A stretch of 64,000 nucleotides of DNA from Actinosynnema pretiosum. Its GTDB lineage: Bacteria; Actinomycetota; Actinomycetes; Mycobacteriales; Pseudonocardiaceae. Below, in pieces: positions 1 through 7,202 of the stretch; within the stretch, counting starts at the first letter, position 1, and each line of letters starts with the position of its first letter. The position numbers were made by a program, and so were the translations under genes. Under the pieces are notes generated by a model, which was given only the letters and a program-made list of their open reading frames with translations, had not been told where the DNA came from and made no database searches. The stretch spans positions 109,548-173,547 of the forward strand of contig NZ_JAMTCF010000003.1 of the NCBI RefSeq assembly GCF_024171695.1, in the 5' to 3' direction.

Positions 1-232
1 CAAGCCCTACCTGCTGGCCATGGCCAACGCCGGGCCGGGCACGAACGGGTCGCAGTTCTTCGTGACGGTCAACGCGACGTCGTGGCTGAACTTCAAGCAC
101 ACGATCTTCGGCGAGGTCGCGGACAGCGCGTCGCGCGGCGTCGTGGACCGGATCTCGCTCACCGAGACCGGGCCGCAGGACCGGCCGGTCGACGACGTGG
201 TGATCGAGAAGGTCACGATCGAGCGGGACTGA
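1..232 (+). CDS. Cyclophilin-type peptidyl-prolyl cis-trans isomerase, C-terminal part
   Basis: Only the last 76 or so codons are inside the window; the frame is open at base 2 and stops at 230-232. The residues [10 protein letters not shown] followed by [11 protein letters not shown] are the conserved cyclophilin core, where the Gln-Phe-Phe segment lines the proline-binding site. Cyclophilins speed folding at prolyl bonds, usually in the cytoplasm. The start is off-window, so a signal peptide or membrane anchor cannot be judged. In mycobacteria a cyclophilin gene (ppiA) lies next to the replication origin, which agrees with other origin-side signals in this window; the exact orthology is inference. 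Confidence 0.9.
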   Translation, partial: KPYLLAMANAGPGTNGSQFFVTVNATSWLNFKHTIFGEVADSASRGVVDRISLTETGPQDRPVDDVVIEKVTIERD

Positions 233-247
233 GGTTGGCCCCGCGAC

Positions 248-280
248 GTTCGGGGCCGGGCACGAGGCCCGGCCCCGAAC
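248..280. terminator. GC-rich hairpin between convergent genes
   Basis: GTTCGGGGCCGGGC (248-261) pairs perfectly with 267-280 around a 5-base loop. It lies between the convergent cyclophilin and DUF397 genes, so it can serve both. There is no U-tract, which is common in actinobacterial terminators. Confidence 0.7.
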
Positions 281-282
281 GC

Positions 283-468
283 TCAGCGGTCGAACCGCCC
301 CTCGGCGGCGGCGGTGCGGAACCGCTGGAACTCGTCGGTGGTGAACGTCAACCGGCCGGACTCGGGGGCCTTGCTGTCGCGGAACAGGGCGGAGCCCCGG
401 TCGTGCGCGACCTCAACGCAGTTGTTGGCCCCTGCACCAGACCTGCTGCTCTTGCGCCAGGTAGTCAT
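283..468 (-). CDS. DUF397 domain protein
   Basis: A 61-residue protein opening MTTWRKSSRSGAGANNCVEVA, the hallmark of DUF397: W-x-K-S-S-x-S near the N-terminus, then a C-V-E-V strand, a DSK segment and an F-x-x-F ending. Its ATG overlaps the stop of the upstream XRE regulator by four bases (ATGA), so the two are translated together. In streptomycetes, small DUF397/BldB-type proteins pair with WhiJ-type XRE regulators and modulate development or antibiotic production; here that role is inferred from the pairing only. Confidence 0.9.
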   Translation of the reverse strand: MTTWRKSSRSGAGANNCVEVAHDRGSALFRDSKAPESGRLTFTTDEFQRFRTAAAEGRFDR

Positions 469-1328
469 CGCCTCTCAAACGCCTTCATGTTGTTCTGGAT
501 CAGCTCGACGGTCGCGCTCTCCGACAACGCCACCGCTCCGAGCTCGCTGATCATGTGGACGTAGCGCTGCACTGCCTCTTCATCCTCTACCCAGACACCG
601 CCGCCTGCGTGTTCCAAATAGACGGCGGGCGGGTCTTCCGGATCGCCGAAGCCGAGGATGGTGAAACCGCCGGACATCAAGCCGTACGCCCCCGCGCCGA
701 AGGGCAGGACGCGGATCTCGACGTTCCGGCGTTCGACGAGGTCGAGCAGGTGGCGGAGCTGCCCGGCCATGACCTTCGGGCCGCCGACCTCGCGGGTGAG
801 CACCGACTCGTCCAGGAAAGCGCGCATGACCAGCGGCTTCTCCCCGGTCAGCCGACGCTGGCGGTCGAGCCGCGAGGTGACGTACTGGCCGACCTCGGCT
901 TCCGACTCCTCGAAGGGCAGGGCGACGGCGCTCTGGACCGCGCGGGCGTAGTCCGGGGACTGGAGCAGGCCGCTGACCAAGTACGGGTCGAGGGCGTCGA
1001 GATCGGTGGCCTCGGCTTCGGCCTGGAGGAAGTTGCGGAAGGCGCTGGAGCTGCGGGCCGGGAACCGGATCTTGGTCGCGTCGTCCTTGGCGTCCTCCCA
1101 GAGCAGGACGGCCTTGGCGCGCTCGTCCTCGGAGGCCCCGTAGTACCCGAGCACGGCCTGCAACTCGGCCCGGCGGCACCGCGTGTGCCCGCTCTCGGTC
1201 CGGTTGACGGTGGGCCGCGAGATGCCGAGCAGGTCGGCGACGTCGTCCGGCGTGCGACCCGCCTTCTTCCGCAGTTCTTGCAGGTAGAGGCCCAGCTTTC
1301 GGCGGCGCCTGGTCTGCGTGTTCGCCAT
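465..1328 (-). CDS. XRE-family regulator with DUF5753 domain (WhiJ-like)
   Basis: An N-terminal helix-turn-helix (about residues 8-65, LGLYLQELRKKAGRTPDDVA then LLGISRPTVNRTESG) is followed by a DUF5753 ligand-sensing region with the typical YLVSGLLQSPDYARA, LVMRAFLDESVL and VRVLPFGAGAY-like (here EIRVLPFGAGAYG) segments. At about 287 residues it is the usual size for the family. I chose ATG 1328 because the protein then opens MANTQTRRRRKLG; an in-frame ATG at 1358 would add ten poorly family-like residues. It is co-translated with the DUF397 gene downstream. Targets are unknown. Confidence 0.88.
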   Translation of the reverse strand: MANTQTRRRRKLGLYLQELRKKAGRTPDDVADLLGISRPTVNRTESGHTRCRRAELQAVLGYYGASEDERAKAVLLWEDAKDDATKIRFPARSSSAFRNFLQAEAEATDLDALDPYLVSGLLQSPDYARAVQSAVALPFEESEAEVGQYVTSRLDRQRRLTGEKPLVMRAFLDESVLTREVGGPKVMAGQLRHLLDLVERRNVEIRVLPFGAGAYGLMSGGFTILGFGDPEDPPAVYLEHAGGGVWVEDEEAVQRYVHMISELGAVALSESATVELIQNNMKAFERR

Positions 1329-1420
1329 GGGGCGCAACTCTATGGGGCATTCGATCATTCCGATATCACTCGATCGGGAGCATGACTAAGTGCACGTGCG
1401 CCGATAACGTGCTTCGCGTC

Positions 1421-1484
1421 GGTGGGATCGCGTCTCCGACGAAGCGCAGCGAGTCCTCCGGGACCTCGCGCCCGCGATCCCACC
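1421..1484. repeat. 12-bp inverted repeat upstream of the deaminase toxin locus
   Basis: GGTGGGATCGCG at 1421-1432 is repeated as its exact reverse complement at 1473-1484, 40 bases apart. It lies between the divergent XRE regulator and the toxin-locus genes. It could be a paired operator or a long hairpin in the 5' leader; the sequence does not decide. Confidence 0.5.
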
Positions 1485-1542
1485 GGCCCCGAGCTCCCCG
1501 AGCGGAAGGCCGAAACCCGTGATCCTCACAGGCGGAACCCAC

Positions 1543-1728
1543 ATGTCCACGTACATCAAGGTCGAGGACGGCGCGACGATCGAGTGCGGCACGGCCGACG
1601 GCGAGGTCGAGCTGACCGTGGACCGCACCGTGGACCTGGTCCTGACCAGGGAGGCCGCCCGCCGGACCGTGGCCACCCTGACCGAGGCCCTGGCCGCGCT
1701 GGAGGCGCGAGGAGCGGCGGTGAGCTGA
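1543..1728 (+). CDS. Small conserved partner protein of the deaminase toxin locus
   Basis: A 61-residue protein (MSTYIKVEDGATIECGTADG at its start) with a beta-rich first half and a helical second half (TREAARRTVATLTEALAALE). The ATG at 1543 sits behind GGCGGA (1531-1536); a GTG at 1519 is a less likely start. No family name is recognised. Its gene ends 18 bases before the deaminase-like gene and shares its direction, so it is probably in one operon with toxin and immunity genes; similar tiny genes precede many actinobacterial SCP1.201 deaminase genes (from memory). Confidence 0.65.
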   Translation: MSTYIKVEDGATIECGTADGEVELTVDRTVDLVLTREAARRTVATLTEALAALEARGAAVS

Positions 1729-1746
1729 CGGCGGCGAGCTGACGCC

Positions 1747-2322
1747 GTGGCCTCGCTGGGCGAGGTGGGGGCGGCGCTGCGCCGGGCGGTGGCCCTGGTG
1801 GAGGACGCGGTCGCGACGGCGAACACGGCGGGCCGCCTGGCGACCGAGGCGGGCGACCTGCTGGCCGCAGCGGGCGAGGGGACGTCCAGGGGCGACGTGG
1901 CGGAGGCCCGAGCGACGTTCGCGGCCGTGGCGGAGGGCATCGAGGAGCCGGAGGGTCTGACGCACCGGTTGGCGGCGATCACCGACGCGATCCGCGCCTA
2001 CGCCGCCAGGAACGGCGTCGAGGACCCGGTGGACGGCCCGCACGGCACGCCGGTGCTGGACCGGATAGCGACGCTGCGCGAAGAACTGCCGCCGCCGGTG
2101 GTTCCGGGCAAGGGGCAGAAAACCCACGGGCGGTGGTTCGACGGGAGCGGCGCGGTGCGCGACTCGGTCAGCGGGAAGGACGCGGACTCGGTGGAGGCGT
2201 GGCGCCTGCTCCGCGAGTCGGGCATCCCACTCCCACGGCCACCGGTAGTGGTGGCGCACGCCGAGATGAAGGTGGCCGCCGCGATGCGCCGCCTCAACCA
2301 CCGGAGGACACCGAAGTGGTGA
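1747..2322 (+). pseudogene. DddA-like (SCP1.201) deaminase toxin, C-terminally truncated
   Basis: A 191-residue product. Residues 1-115 are helical leader. Residues 120-180 match SCP1.201/DddA-like deaminases: GQKTHGRW (123-130), an SGKD turn (142-145), and the catalytic helix with HAEMKVAAAMRR, whose H171-A-E173 would bind zinc and shuttle protons. The usual next 60-70 residues, with the second zinc motif (PC...C) and the last strands, are absent: the frame ends NHRRTPKW and stops at 2320-2322, and the immunity gene already begins at 2316. There is no room for the missing half in another frame, so a deletion is more likely than a frameshift. Enzyme activity is not expected. Start is GTG 1747. 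Confidence 0.75.
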
Positions 2323-2732
2323 CGAGGTTGCGGATCAGCCACCAGCGCGGCAAGCCGATCCTCGTGTTTAGCGCGGCCGAGCTGGACGCGGCCATCGACC
2401 TGATCAGCGGCGACTCGGCCCGGCAGGAGTGCCCGTCGATGGTGGAGATCACCGTCGAGGAGGACCCCTACGGGCACGCCTACATCGACGCGGGCATCGG
2501 CGTCGAACGGGGGTTCGTCCACCTCAACGGCCCCGACACCTACCGGACCACGGTCGGCGACCCGAGCGCCACCGGCACGGTGCTGTACGACTACTGCGGC
2601 AACGGCGAGGACGTCCCCGCCAGCGAGGAGGTCCCCCTCGCGACCGTCCGCGCCGTCCTGGCCGCCTTCCTCGCCCACGACGGCCTGATCCCCGACGACC
2701 ACCCCGACCTGCACCTCTTCCCCACCGGCTGA
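2316..2732 (+). CDS. Imm1-family immunity protein
   Basis: A 138-residue protein. The start is taken as GTG 2316 (GTG 2319 is next) because GGAGGA at 2303-2308 is correctly placed; it overlaps the truncated toxin gene by seven bases. Family features are the mid-protein segment with a glycine-rich strand (DAGIGVERGFVHL), a TTVGDPSATGTVLYDYCG stretch and the C-terminal EVPLATVRAVLAAFLAHDG helix, as in Imm1 proteins found beside SCP1.201 deaminases. Imm1 binds and blocks its deaminase in the cytoplasm. All family regions look whole, so immunity appears to have outlived the toxin. Confidence 0.8.
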   Translation: MVTRLRISHQRGKPILVFSAAELDAAIDLISGDSARQECPSMVEITVEEDPYGHAYIDAGIGVERGFVHLNGPDTYRTTVGDPSATGTVLYDYCGNGEDVPASEEVPLATVRAVLAAFLAHDGLIPDDHPDLHLFPTG

Positions 2733-2781
2733 CGCCTCGCCGGGCCCCGCTTGACCACCCCCCTCCCCTCGGTGCACCATG

Positions 2782-2805
2782 CTTTCACTAATTAAGTAGT
2801 GAAAG
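2782..2805. promoter_or_regulatory. Palindromic operator of the GntR/ABC operon
   Basis: CTTTCACTA (2782-2790) and TAGTGAAAG (2797-2805) form a perfect 9-bp inverted repeat around ATTAAG. It ends ten bases before the GTG of the GntR gene, in an AT-rich pocket that probably also carries the -10 region. Its place and symmetry fit an autorepression site for the GntR dimer. Confidence 0.75.
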
Positions 2806-2814
2806 GGTGTTGAG

Positions 2815-3198
2815 GTGATCGAGTTCCGGATCGACCGCCGTTCCGGGGTGGCCGCCTACCAGCAGATCGTCAACCAGGCCCGGCACGCGCTGCGCCTGGG
2901 GCTGCTGCGGCCCGGTGACCGGCTGCCCACCGCGCGGGAGGTCGTCGAGGCCACCGCGATCAACCCCAACACCGTCCTGAAGGCCTACCGCGAGCTGGAG
3001 CGCGACGGGCTGGTCGAGGCGCGGCGCGGGCTCGGGACGTTCGTCTCCGCCTCGCTGGCCGGGCCGGACGACGGGGCGCTGCGCGCCGAGCTGGCCGACT
3101 GGGTCGCCCGCGCACGCGTGGCCGGGTTGGACCGGGAGCACGTCGAGGCGCTCGTCCAAGCGCGGCTCGACGCGGTGTACCGGGACCACGATGACTAG
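2815..3198 (+). CDS. GntR-family regulator, YtrA subfamily
   Basis: A 127-residue repressor-like protein. The winged helix-turn-helix covers about residues 10-75 (AAYQQIVNQARHALRLGLLR, then TAREVVEATAINPNTVLKAY and GLGTFV). The short helical tail with no effector domain is the mark of the YtrA subfamily, which controls adjacent ABC transporter genes. The GTG start at 2815 follows AAAGGG at 2802-2807. The stop overlaps the ATG of the ATPase gene. The palindrome just upstream is the likely operator. The inducing signal is unknown; YtrA regulators often respond to cell-envelope stress. Confidence 0.9.
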   Translation: MIEFRIDRRSGVAAYQQIVNQARHALRLGLLRPGDRLPTAREVVEATAINPNTVLKAYRELERDGLVEARRGLGTFVSASLAGPDDGALRAELADWVARARVAGLDREHVEALVQARLDAVYRDHDD

Positions 3199-4051
3199 GG
3201 GGAACGAAGTGGAGCACGTGCTGGAGGCGTCGGCCCTGACGCTGCGCCACCGGCGTGGCGGCGGGCTGCGCGACTGCGCGTTCCGGTTGCCGCGCGGTGG
3301 TTTCGCGGCGCTGGTCGGGCCGAACGGGGCGGGCAAGAGCACGCTCATGCGCCTGGCCGTCGGCCTGCTGCGGCCGGACAGCGGTGAGCTGCTGGTGCTG
3401 GGCAGGCGGCCCGGCCGGTCGGGGGCGCACCCGAGGGTCGGGTACCTCGGCCAGACCAAGCCGCTCTACCGGGGGTTCACCACCGCCGAGGTGCTGCGCG
3501 CGGGCGCCGCGCTGAACCCCGGCTGGGACGCGGCGCACGCGCTGGGCCTGGTGGAGGGCGCGGGCGTGCCGCTGGACGCGAAGGTCGACCGGCTCTCCGG
3601 CGGCCAGCGCACCCGCGTGGCGCTCGCGATGGCGCTGGGCAGGCGGCCCGAGCTGCTGCTGCTGGACGAGCCGCTCGCCGACCTGGACCCGCTGGCGCGC
3701 CGGGAGGTCATGGGGGCGCTGCTGGGCGAGGTCGCCGACACCGGGATGTCGGTGCTGATGTCCTCGCACGTGCTGTCCGAGCTGGAGAGCGCGTGCGACC
3801 ACCTGGTCCTGCTCGCCGACGGCCGGGTGCCGCTGGAAGGACCGGTGGACGAGCTGCTGGACGCGCACCGGGTGCTGGTCGGGCCCGCCGAGCTGGAGGT
3901 CCCCGACGGGGTGGTGGAGTCGAGCACCGTGGGCAGGCAGCGGACGCTGCTGGCCCGGACGGGTGACGTGCCGGGCTGGACCTGCGCGCGGCCGTCGCTG
4001 GAGGACCTCGCGCTGGGCTACCTGCGCACGTCGCGGGCGGTGGCGGCATGA
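3191..4051 (+). CDS. ABC transporter ATP-binding protein
   Basis: A 286-residue ATPase with Walker A GPNGAGKST (43-51), signature LSGGQ (135-139), Walker B ending LLLLDEP (about 155-161) and an SSH switch histidine. It powers the membrane protein encoded next, with which it overlaps by ATGA (4048-4051). ATG 3191 overlaps the GntR stop; GTG 3209, behind AGGGGGA (3197-3203), is an equally good start and would drop six residues. Together with the GntR gene it forms a drug- or peptide-export type operon; the substrate cannot be read from sequence. Confidence 0.92.
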   Translation: MTRGNEVEHVLEASALTLRHRRGGGLRDCAFRLPRGGFAALVGPNGAGKSTLMRLAVGLLRPDSGELLVLGRRPGRSGAHPRVGYLGQTKPLYRGFTTAEVLRAGAALNPGWDAAHALGLVEGAGVPLDAKVDRLSGGQRTRVALAMALGRRPELLLLDEPLADLDPLARREVMGALLGEVADTGMSVLMSSHVLSELESACDHLVLLADGRVPLEGPVDELLDAHRVLVGPAELEVPDGVVESSTVGRQRTLLARTGDVPGWTCARPSLEDLALGYLRTSRAVAA

Positions 4052-4884
4052 CCTGGTTGGCGTGGCGGCAGCAGCGGGCGCACGTGCTGGGGATCCTGGG
4101 GTTCACGGTGATCGCGTGCGCTCTGCTGGCGCTGGCGCGGCTGGGCGTGCTGGACCCGATCGGGAACTTCACCCACACCGTCCTGCTGCCGCTGGGGCTG
4201 CTCGGCGGCCCCGCGGTAGTGGGCGCCCTGGCCGGAGCGTCGGTGTTCGCGCCGGACGTCGAGCGCGGATCGCACGCGCTCACCCTGACCCAGTCGGTGT
4301 CCAGGAACCGCTGGTGGGCGACGAAAGTACTGGTCACCGGGGTGCCGCTCGCGCTGGGCGCGCTGGTGACGGGCCTGGTGGCGACCTGGACCTACGAGGT
4401 CGAGCCGGGGCGGGGCTCACCGAGCTTGATGAGCCCGTTCTTCCAGGTCCAGGGCGTCGTCCCGGTCGGCCACACCCTGGTGGTGTTCGCGGCGGCGGCC
4501 CTGCTGGGCCTGCTGCGGGGGAACGCGCTGCTCGCGGTGGTGGGCTCGCTGCTGGCGTACCTGCCGCTGGCGATGGCGTCCCTGCTCGGCCTGCGCCGGT
4601 ACTACGCGCCGCCGCTGACCGGGCGGGAGTACGAAGTGCCACCAGGCGCCTGGTACGTGACCTACCTCCAGCACCGGGGACCGGAGGGCCCGGTCGCCGC
4701 CGACCCGTGCGCCTCGCCGGACAACCCGTGCACCGGCGAGGGCCTGCCGGGCGAGTGGACCGTCGGCTACCACCCCGGTTCGCGCTTCTGGCCGTTCCAG
4801 TTCGTGGAGCTGGGGATCTTCCTCGCCCTCGCGGCCGTCCTGCTGGCGGCTGGCTGGTGGGTGGCAGGCCGCAGGCTGCGGTGA
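4048..4884 (+). CDS. ABC-2-like transporter permease
   Basis: A 278-residue membrane protein opening MTWLAWRQQRAHVLGILG, with about six hydrophobic segments: near residues 12-35, 50-70, 105-125, 145-185 and 255-275. Between them lies a polar, cysteine-containing loop (residues about 195-250) that would face outside. An SRNRWWATK segment is typical of ABC permeases paired with YtrA-controlled ATPases. It is the membrane half of the exporter and is the last gene before a strong hairpin. Confidence 0.85.
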   Translation: MTWLAWRQQRAHVLGILGFTVIACALLALARLGVLDPIGNFTHTVLLPLGLLGGPAVVGALAGASVFAPDVERGSHALTLTQSVSRNRWWATKVLVTGVPLALGALVTGLVATWTYEVEPGRGSPSLMSPFFQVQGVVPVGHTLVVFAAAALLGLLRGNALLAVVGSLLAYLPLAMASLLGLRRYYAPPLTGREYEVPPGAWYVTYLQHRGPEGPVAADPCASPDNPCTGEGLPGEWTVGYHPGSRFWPFQFVELGIFLALAAVLLAAGWWVAGRRLR

Positions 4885-4888
4885 CCCC

Positions 4889-4924
4889 CCCGGTCGGGCC
4901 CGACGAGGGGCGGGCCCGACCGGG
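4889..4924. terminator. Strong bidirectional hairpin
   Basis: A 14-bp perfect stem (4889-4902 with 4911-4924) and an 8-base loop sit between the convergent permease and histidine phosphatase genes. It can stop transcripts from both sides. Confidence 0.8.
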
Positions 4925-4927
4925 CGC

Positions 4928-5539
4928 TCAGCCCGCCACGTCCACGCCGGTCCACGACGTGCAGACCCACCCGTCGCCGACCCGCTCCAGCTCCACCCGC
5001 CCGGTGTTGGGCAGCAGCCCGGCCGCGACCAGGGCCGGGGTCACGTTGGTCGCCAGCGCCAGCGCCGCCATGCGCAGCGAGGCGCCGTGGCTGACCAGCA
5101 CCACCACGTCGTCCTCCGCCCGCCCGGCGGTGATCCCCTCCACCGCCGCCAGGTACCGGTCGAGCACCTGCCTGCCGGACTCGCCGCCGGGCAGCGGCAC
5201 GTCCAGGTCGCCATCGGCCCACGAGCGCACGGTGCTCATGAACGTCCGGTACGCCTCGCGGTCGCTGCGGCCCTCCAGGTCGCCGCAGAAGATCTCCTGC
5301 ACGCCGTCCACGACCTGGACCTCCAGGCCGTGCGCCGCCGCGACGGGCGCGGCCGTCTGCTGGGCGCGCACCGCGGCGCTCGCGTGCACGGCGGTGACCG
5401 GCACGTCCGCCAGGTCCCGCGCCAGCGCCTCCGCCTGGGCCTGCCCGGCCTCGGTGAGCGGCGGGCCCGGCGGGAGGCTGTCCAGCGCCATCGCCACGTT
5501 CGACGCCGTCTCGCCGTGCCTGACCAACAGCAACCTCAC
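4928..5539 (-). CDS. Histidine phosphatase (phosphoglycerate mutase-like) family protein
   Basis: A 203-residue enzyme. The phosphohistidine motif RHGET lies at residues 7-11 and the second histidine in VSHGASLRM; both arginines and both histidines of the family are present. It would hydrolyse a small phosphorylated metabolite in the cytoplasm; the substrate is unknown. The GTG start (5539) overlaps the pheA stop by four bases. A mutase-like gene right after pheA is also the arrangement in mycobacteria (from memory), which supports homology by position rather than a role in phenylalanine synthesis. Confidence 0.88.
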   Translation of the reverse strand: MRLLLVRHGETASNVAMALDSLPPGPPLTEAGQAQAEALARDLADVPVTAVHASAAVRAQQTAAPVAAAHGLEVQVVDGVQEIFCGDLEGRSDREAYRTFMSTVRSWADGDLDVPLPGGESGRQVLDRYLAAVEGITAGRAEDDVVVLVSHGASLRMAALALATNVTPALVAAGLLPNTGRVELERVGDGWVCTSWTGVDVAG

Positions 5540-6438
5540 GCGTCCCTGCCCTCCCTGATCGCCGCGACCCACTCGGCCGCGGCCACGAAATCCGCGTTCT
5601 CCGCCACCACGTCCTCGCGCACCGCCTTCGGGTACGAGCCGAGGAACCGGGTGTCCGGGCAGTGCCTGCGCAGCGCGGCCAGCGCGTCCCCGACCCTCGG
5701 CTCGGCGACGTGCCCGTCGAAGTCGATGTAGAACCGGTACTGGCCGAGCGGCCCCTTGGTGGGCCTGGACTCGATCCTGGTCAGGTTGACGCCGCGCAGC
5801 GCGAACTCGACCAGGACGTCCGACAGCACGCCCACCCGGTCCGGCGCGGTCACCACGACCGACGTGCGGTCGGAGCCGGTGGGCTCGGGCAGGGCGCCGG
5901 GCGCGCGCAGCAGCAGGAACCGGGTCTTGGCGTCGCGCACGTCCGCGAGGTCGGTCGCCGCGACCTCCAGCGGGTAGTGCTCGGCCGCCACGGGCGCGGT
6001 CACCGCCGCGTCGTGCTCGCCGCGCTCCACCGCGACGGCCGCCGCCGCCGTGGAGGTCGCGGCCACCGCGACGGCGTCCGGCAGGTTCTCGGCCAGCCAG
6101 TGCCGCACCTGGGCGAGCGCGTGCGGGTGGCTGGCGACGGTGCGGACCGGTCCACCACCCGGACGGACCAGCAGGCTGAACCTGACCGCGAGCACCGTCT
6201 CGGCGACGGCGACCAGGGGGGCGCCCTCGGCGAGCGCGTCCATGGTGGCCGGGACGGCGCCCTCGACGGAGTTCTCCACCGGCACGCAGGCGAGCTCGGC
6301 CTCGCCCGTGCGGGCGGCTTCCAGGGCTGCTGGAATGGTCTCGCGGGGCTCCAGGTCCGGACCGAAGCCGCGCGCGGCCTGCTCGGTGAAGGTTCCCCTG
6401 GGTCCGAAGTAGGCGATGCGTGGCACGGGCGCAACCAT
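5536..6438 (-). CDS. pheA: Prephenate dehydratase
   Basis: A 300-residue enzyme converting prephenate to phenylpyruvate, the committed step to phenylalanine. The catalytic domain covers about residues 6-178 with ENSVEG (55-60) and the essential TRF triad (172-174). A C-terminal ACT domain (about 190-280) carries GVLSDVL and ESRP (223-226), the phenylalanine-binding motifs for feedback control. ATG 6438 gives MVAPVPRIAYFGPRGTFTE, a normal N-terminus. It is divergent from the macro-domain gene and coupled to the downstream phosphatase gene. Confidence 0.95.
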   Translation of the reverse strand: MVAPVPRIAYFGPRGTFTEQAARGFGPDLEPRETIPAALEAARTGEAELACVPVENSVEGAVPATMDALAEGAPLVAVAETVLAVRFSLLVRPGGGPVRTVASHPHALAQVRHWLAENLPDAVAVAATSTAAAAVAVERGEHDAAVTAPVAAEHYPLEVAATDLADVRDAKTRFLLLRAPGALPEPTGSDRTSVVVTAPDRVGVLSDVLVEFALRGVNLTRIESRPTKGPLGQYRFYIDFDGHVAEPRVGDALAALRRHCPDTRFLGSYPKAVREDVVAENADFVAAAEWVAAIREGRDA

Positions 6439-6453
6439 ACGAGCAGCACACAT

Positions 6454-6463
6454 GGTGATCACC
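6454..6463. promoter_or_regulatory. Small palindrome in the pheA / macro-domain divergent region
   Basis: GGTGATCACC is a perfect 10-bp palindrome 16 bases upstream of pheA, with a related half site GGATCACC at 6474-6481. It may be an operator shared by the divergent genes, but short palindromes occur by chance. Confidence 0.3.
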
Positions 6464-6529
6464 GCTGAGGCGAGGATCACCCGCCCGGCGGGTGGCCGCC
6501 CCTGTTCCGCACAGCGCATCTCTCCTGGA

Positions 6530-7141
6530 ATGCTTGTCCACGTGGCCGCCGATACGGAGGGTGAGATCAACGCTCCGGTTGTAGTTCCCCGTCTGGTGCT
6601 GTGCGCCGTAGATGAACCGCTCGCGAGGGCCTGGGCCGGTGTGGCCGACGGCCGAACAGGGGTGGTGGTGCACCGCGGTTCGGTGCTGGACATCGTCGCC
6701 GAGGTCGTCGTGAGCTTCGGGAACTCGTCCGGCTGGTTGCGGACCGGCGTGGACGAGTTGTACGCGCGGGCCTTCCCCCAGGTGGAGGACCAGGTGCGGC
6801 GGGCGGTGCTGGCGCTGCACGGGGGCGAGCTCCCGGTCGGGGAGGCGCTGGCCGTGCCGACCGGCGAGCCCCAGCCCGAGTGGCTCGTCAGCGCGCCGAC
6901 CAGGCGCGTGCTGGGCGAGCGCTTGCCGGACGACAGCGTGCACCCGTACCTCGCGGCGCGCGCGGTGCTCCGGCTGTGGCAGACCGGGCGGCTCGACGAC
7001 GGCAGGCTCCTGCGCGACGTCGTCCGCACGATCGCCATGCCGGGGCTGGGAACCGGAGTCGACGGAGTGTCGCCGTGGACCTGCGCACGTCAGGTCGCGG
7101 CTGCCTGGGACGAGGTGTTCAGCCCGATCCCCAGGCGCTAG
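6530..7141 (+). CDS. Macro domain protein
   Basis: About 203 residues from ATG 6530. The core VVVHRGSVLDIVAEVVVSFG, then a GWLRTGVDELYARAFP loop, GELPVGEALAVPTG and WLVSAPT strands follow the macro fold, which binds ADP-ribose or related nucleotides and often removes ADP-ribose or handles NAD metabolites. The start is uncertain: no good Shine-Dalgarno lies before 6530, and an in-frame ATG at 6452 would extend the protein into the pheA promoter region. It is a single gene divergent from pheA and convergent with a GNAT gene. Confidence 0.7.
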   Translation: MLVHVAADTEGEINAPVVVPRLVLCAVDEPLARAWAGVADGRTGVVVHRGSVLDIVAEVVVSFGNSSGWLRTGVDELYARAFPQVEDQVRRAVLALHGGELPVGEALAVPTGEPQPEWLVSAPTRRVLGERLPDDSVHPYLAARAVLRLWQTGRLDDGRLLRDVVRTIAMPGLGTGVDGVSPWTCARQVAAAWDEVFSPIPRR

Positions 7142-7143
7142 GA

Positions 7144-7189
7144 GTTGTCCACAGGTCTGTGGAGAACTTGCCCACAGCCTGTGGACAAC
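7144..7189. promoter_or_regulatory. Inverted pair of consensus DnaA boxes / long hairpin
   Basis: TTGTCCACA at 7145-7153 and TGTGGACAA at 7180-7188 both match the actinobacterial DnaA box exactly. The arms 7144-7155 and 7178-7189 are perfectly complementary, and CTGTGG/CCACAG inside extend the stem, so this could also be a terminator for the two convergent genes around it. No U-tract follows on either strand. Confidence 0.6.
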
Positions 7190-7202
7190 CCGGCGGACCG
7201 GA

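Noticed and set aside
7144..7189. DnaA boxes as the replication origin itself
   Set aside because: Only two boxes here, no AT-rich unwinding element and no dnaA/dnaN genes; oriC of actinobacteria has many more boxes.
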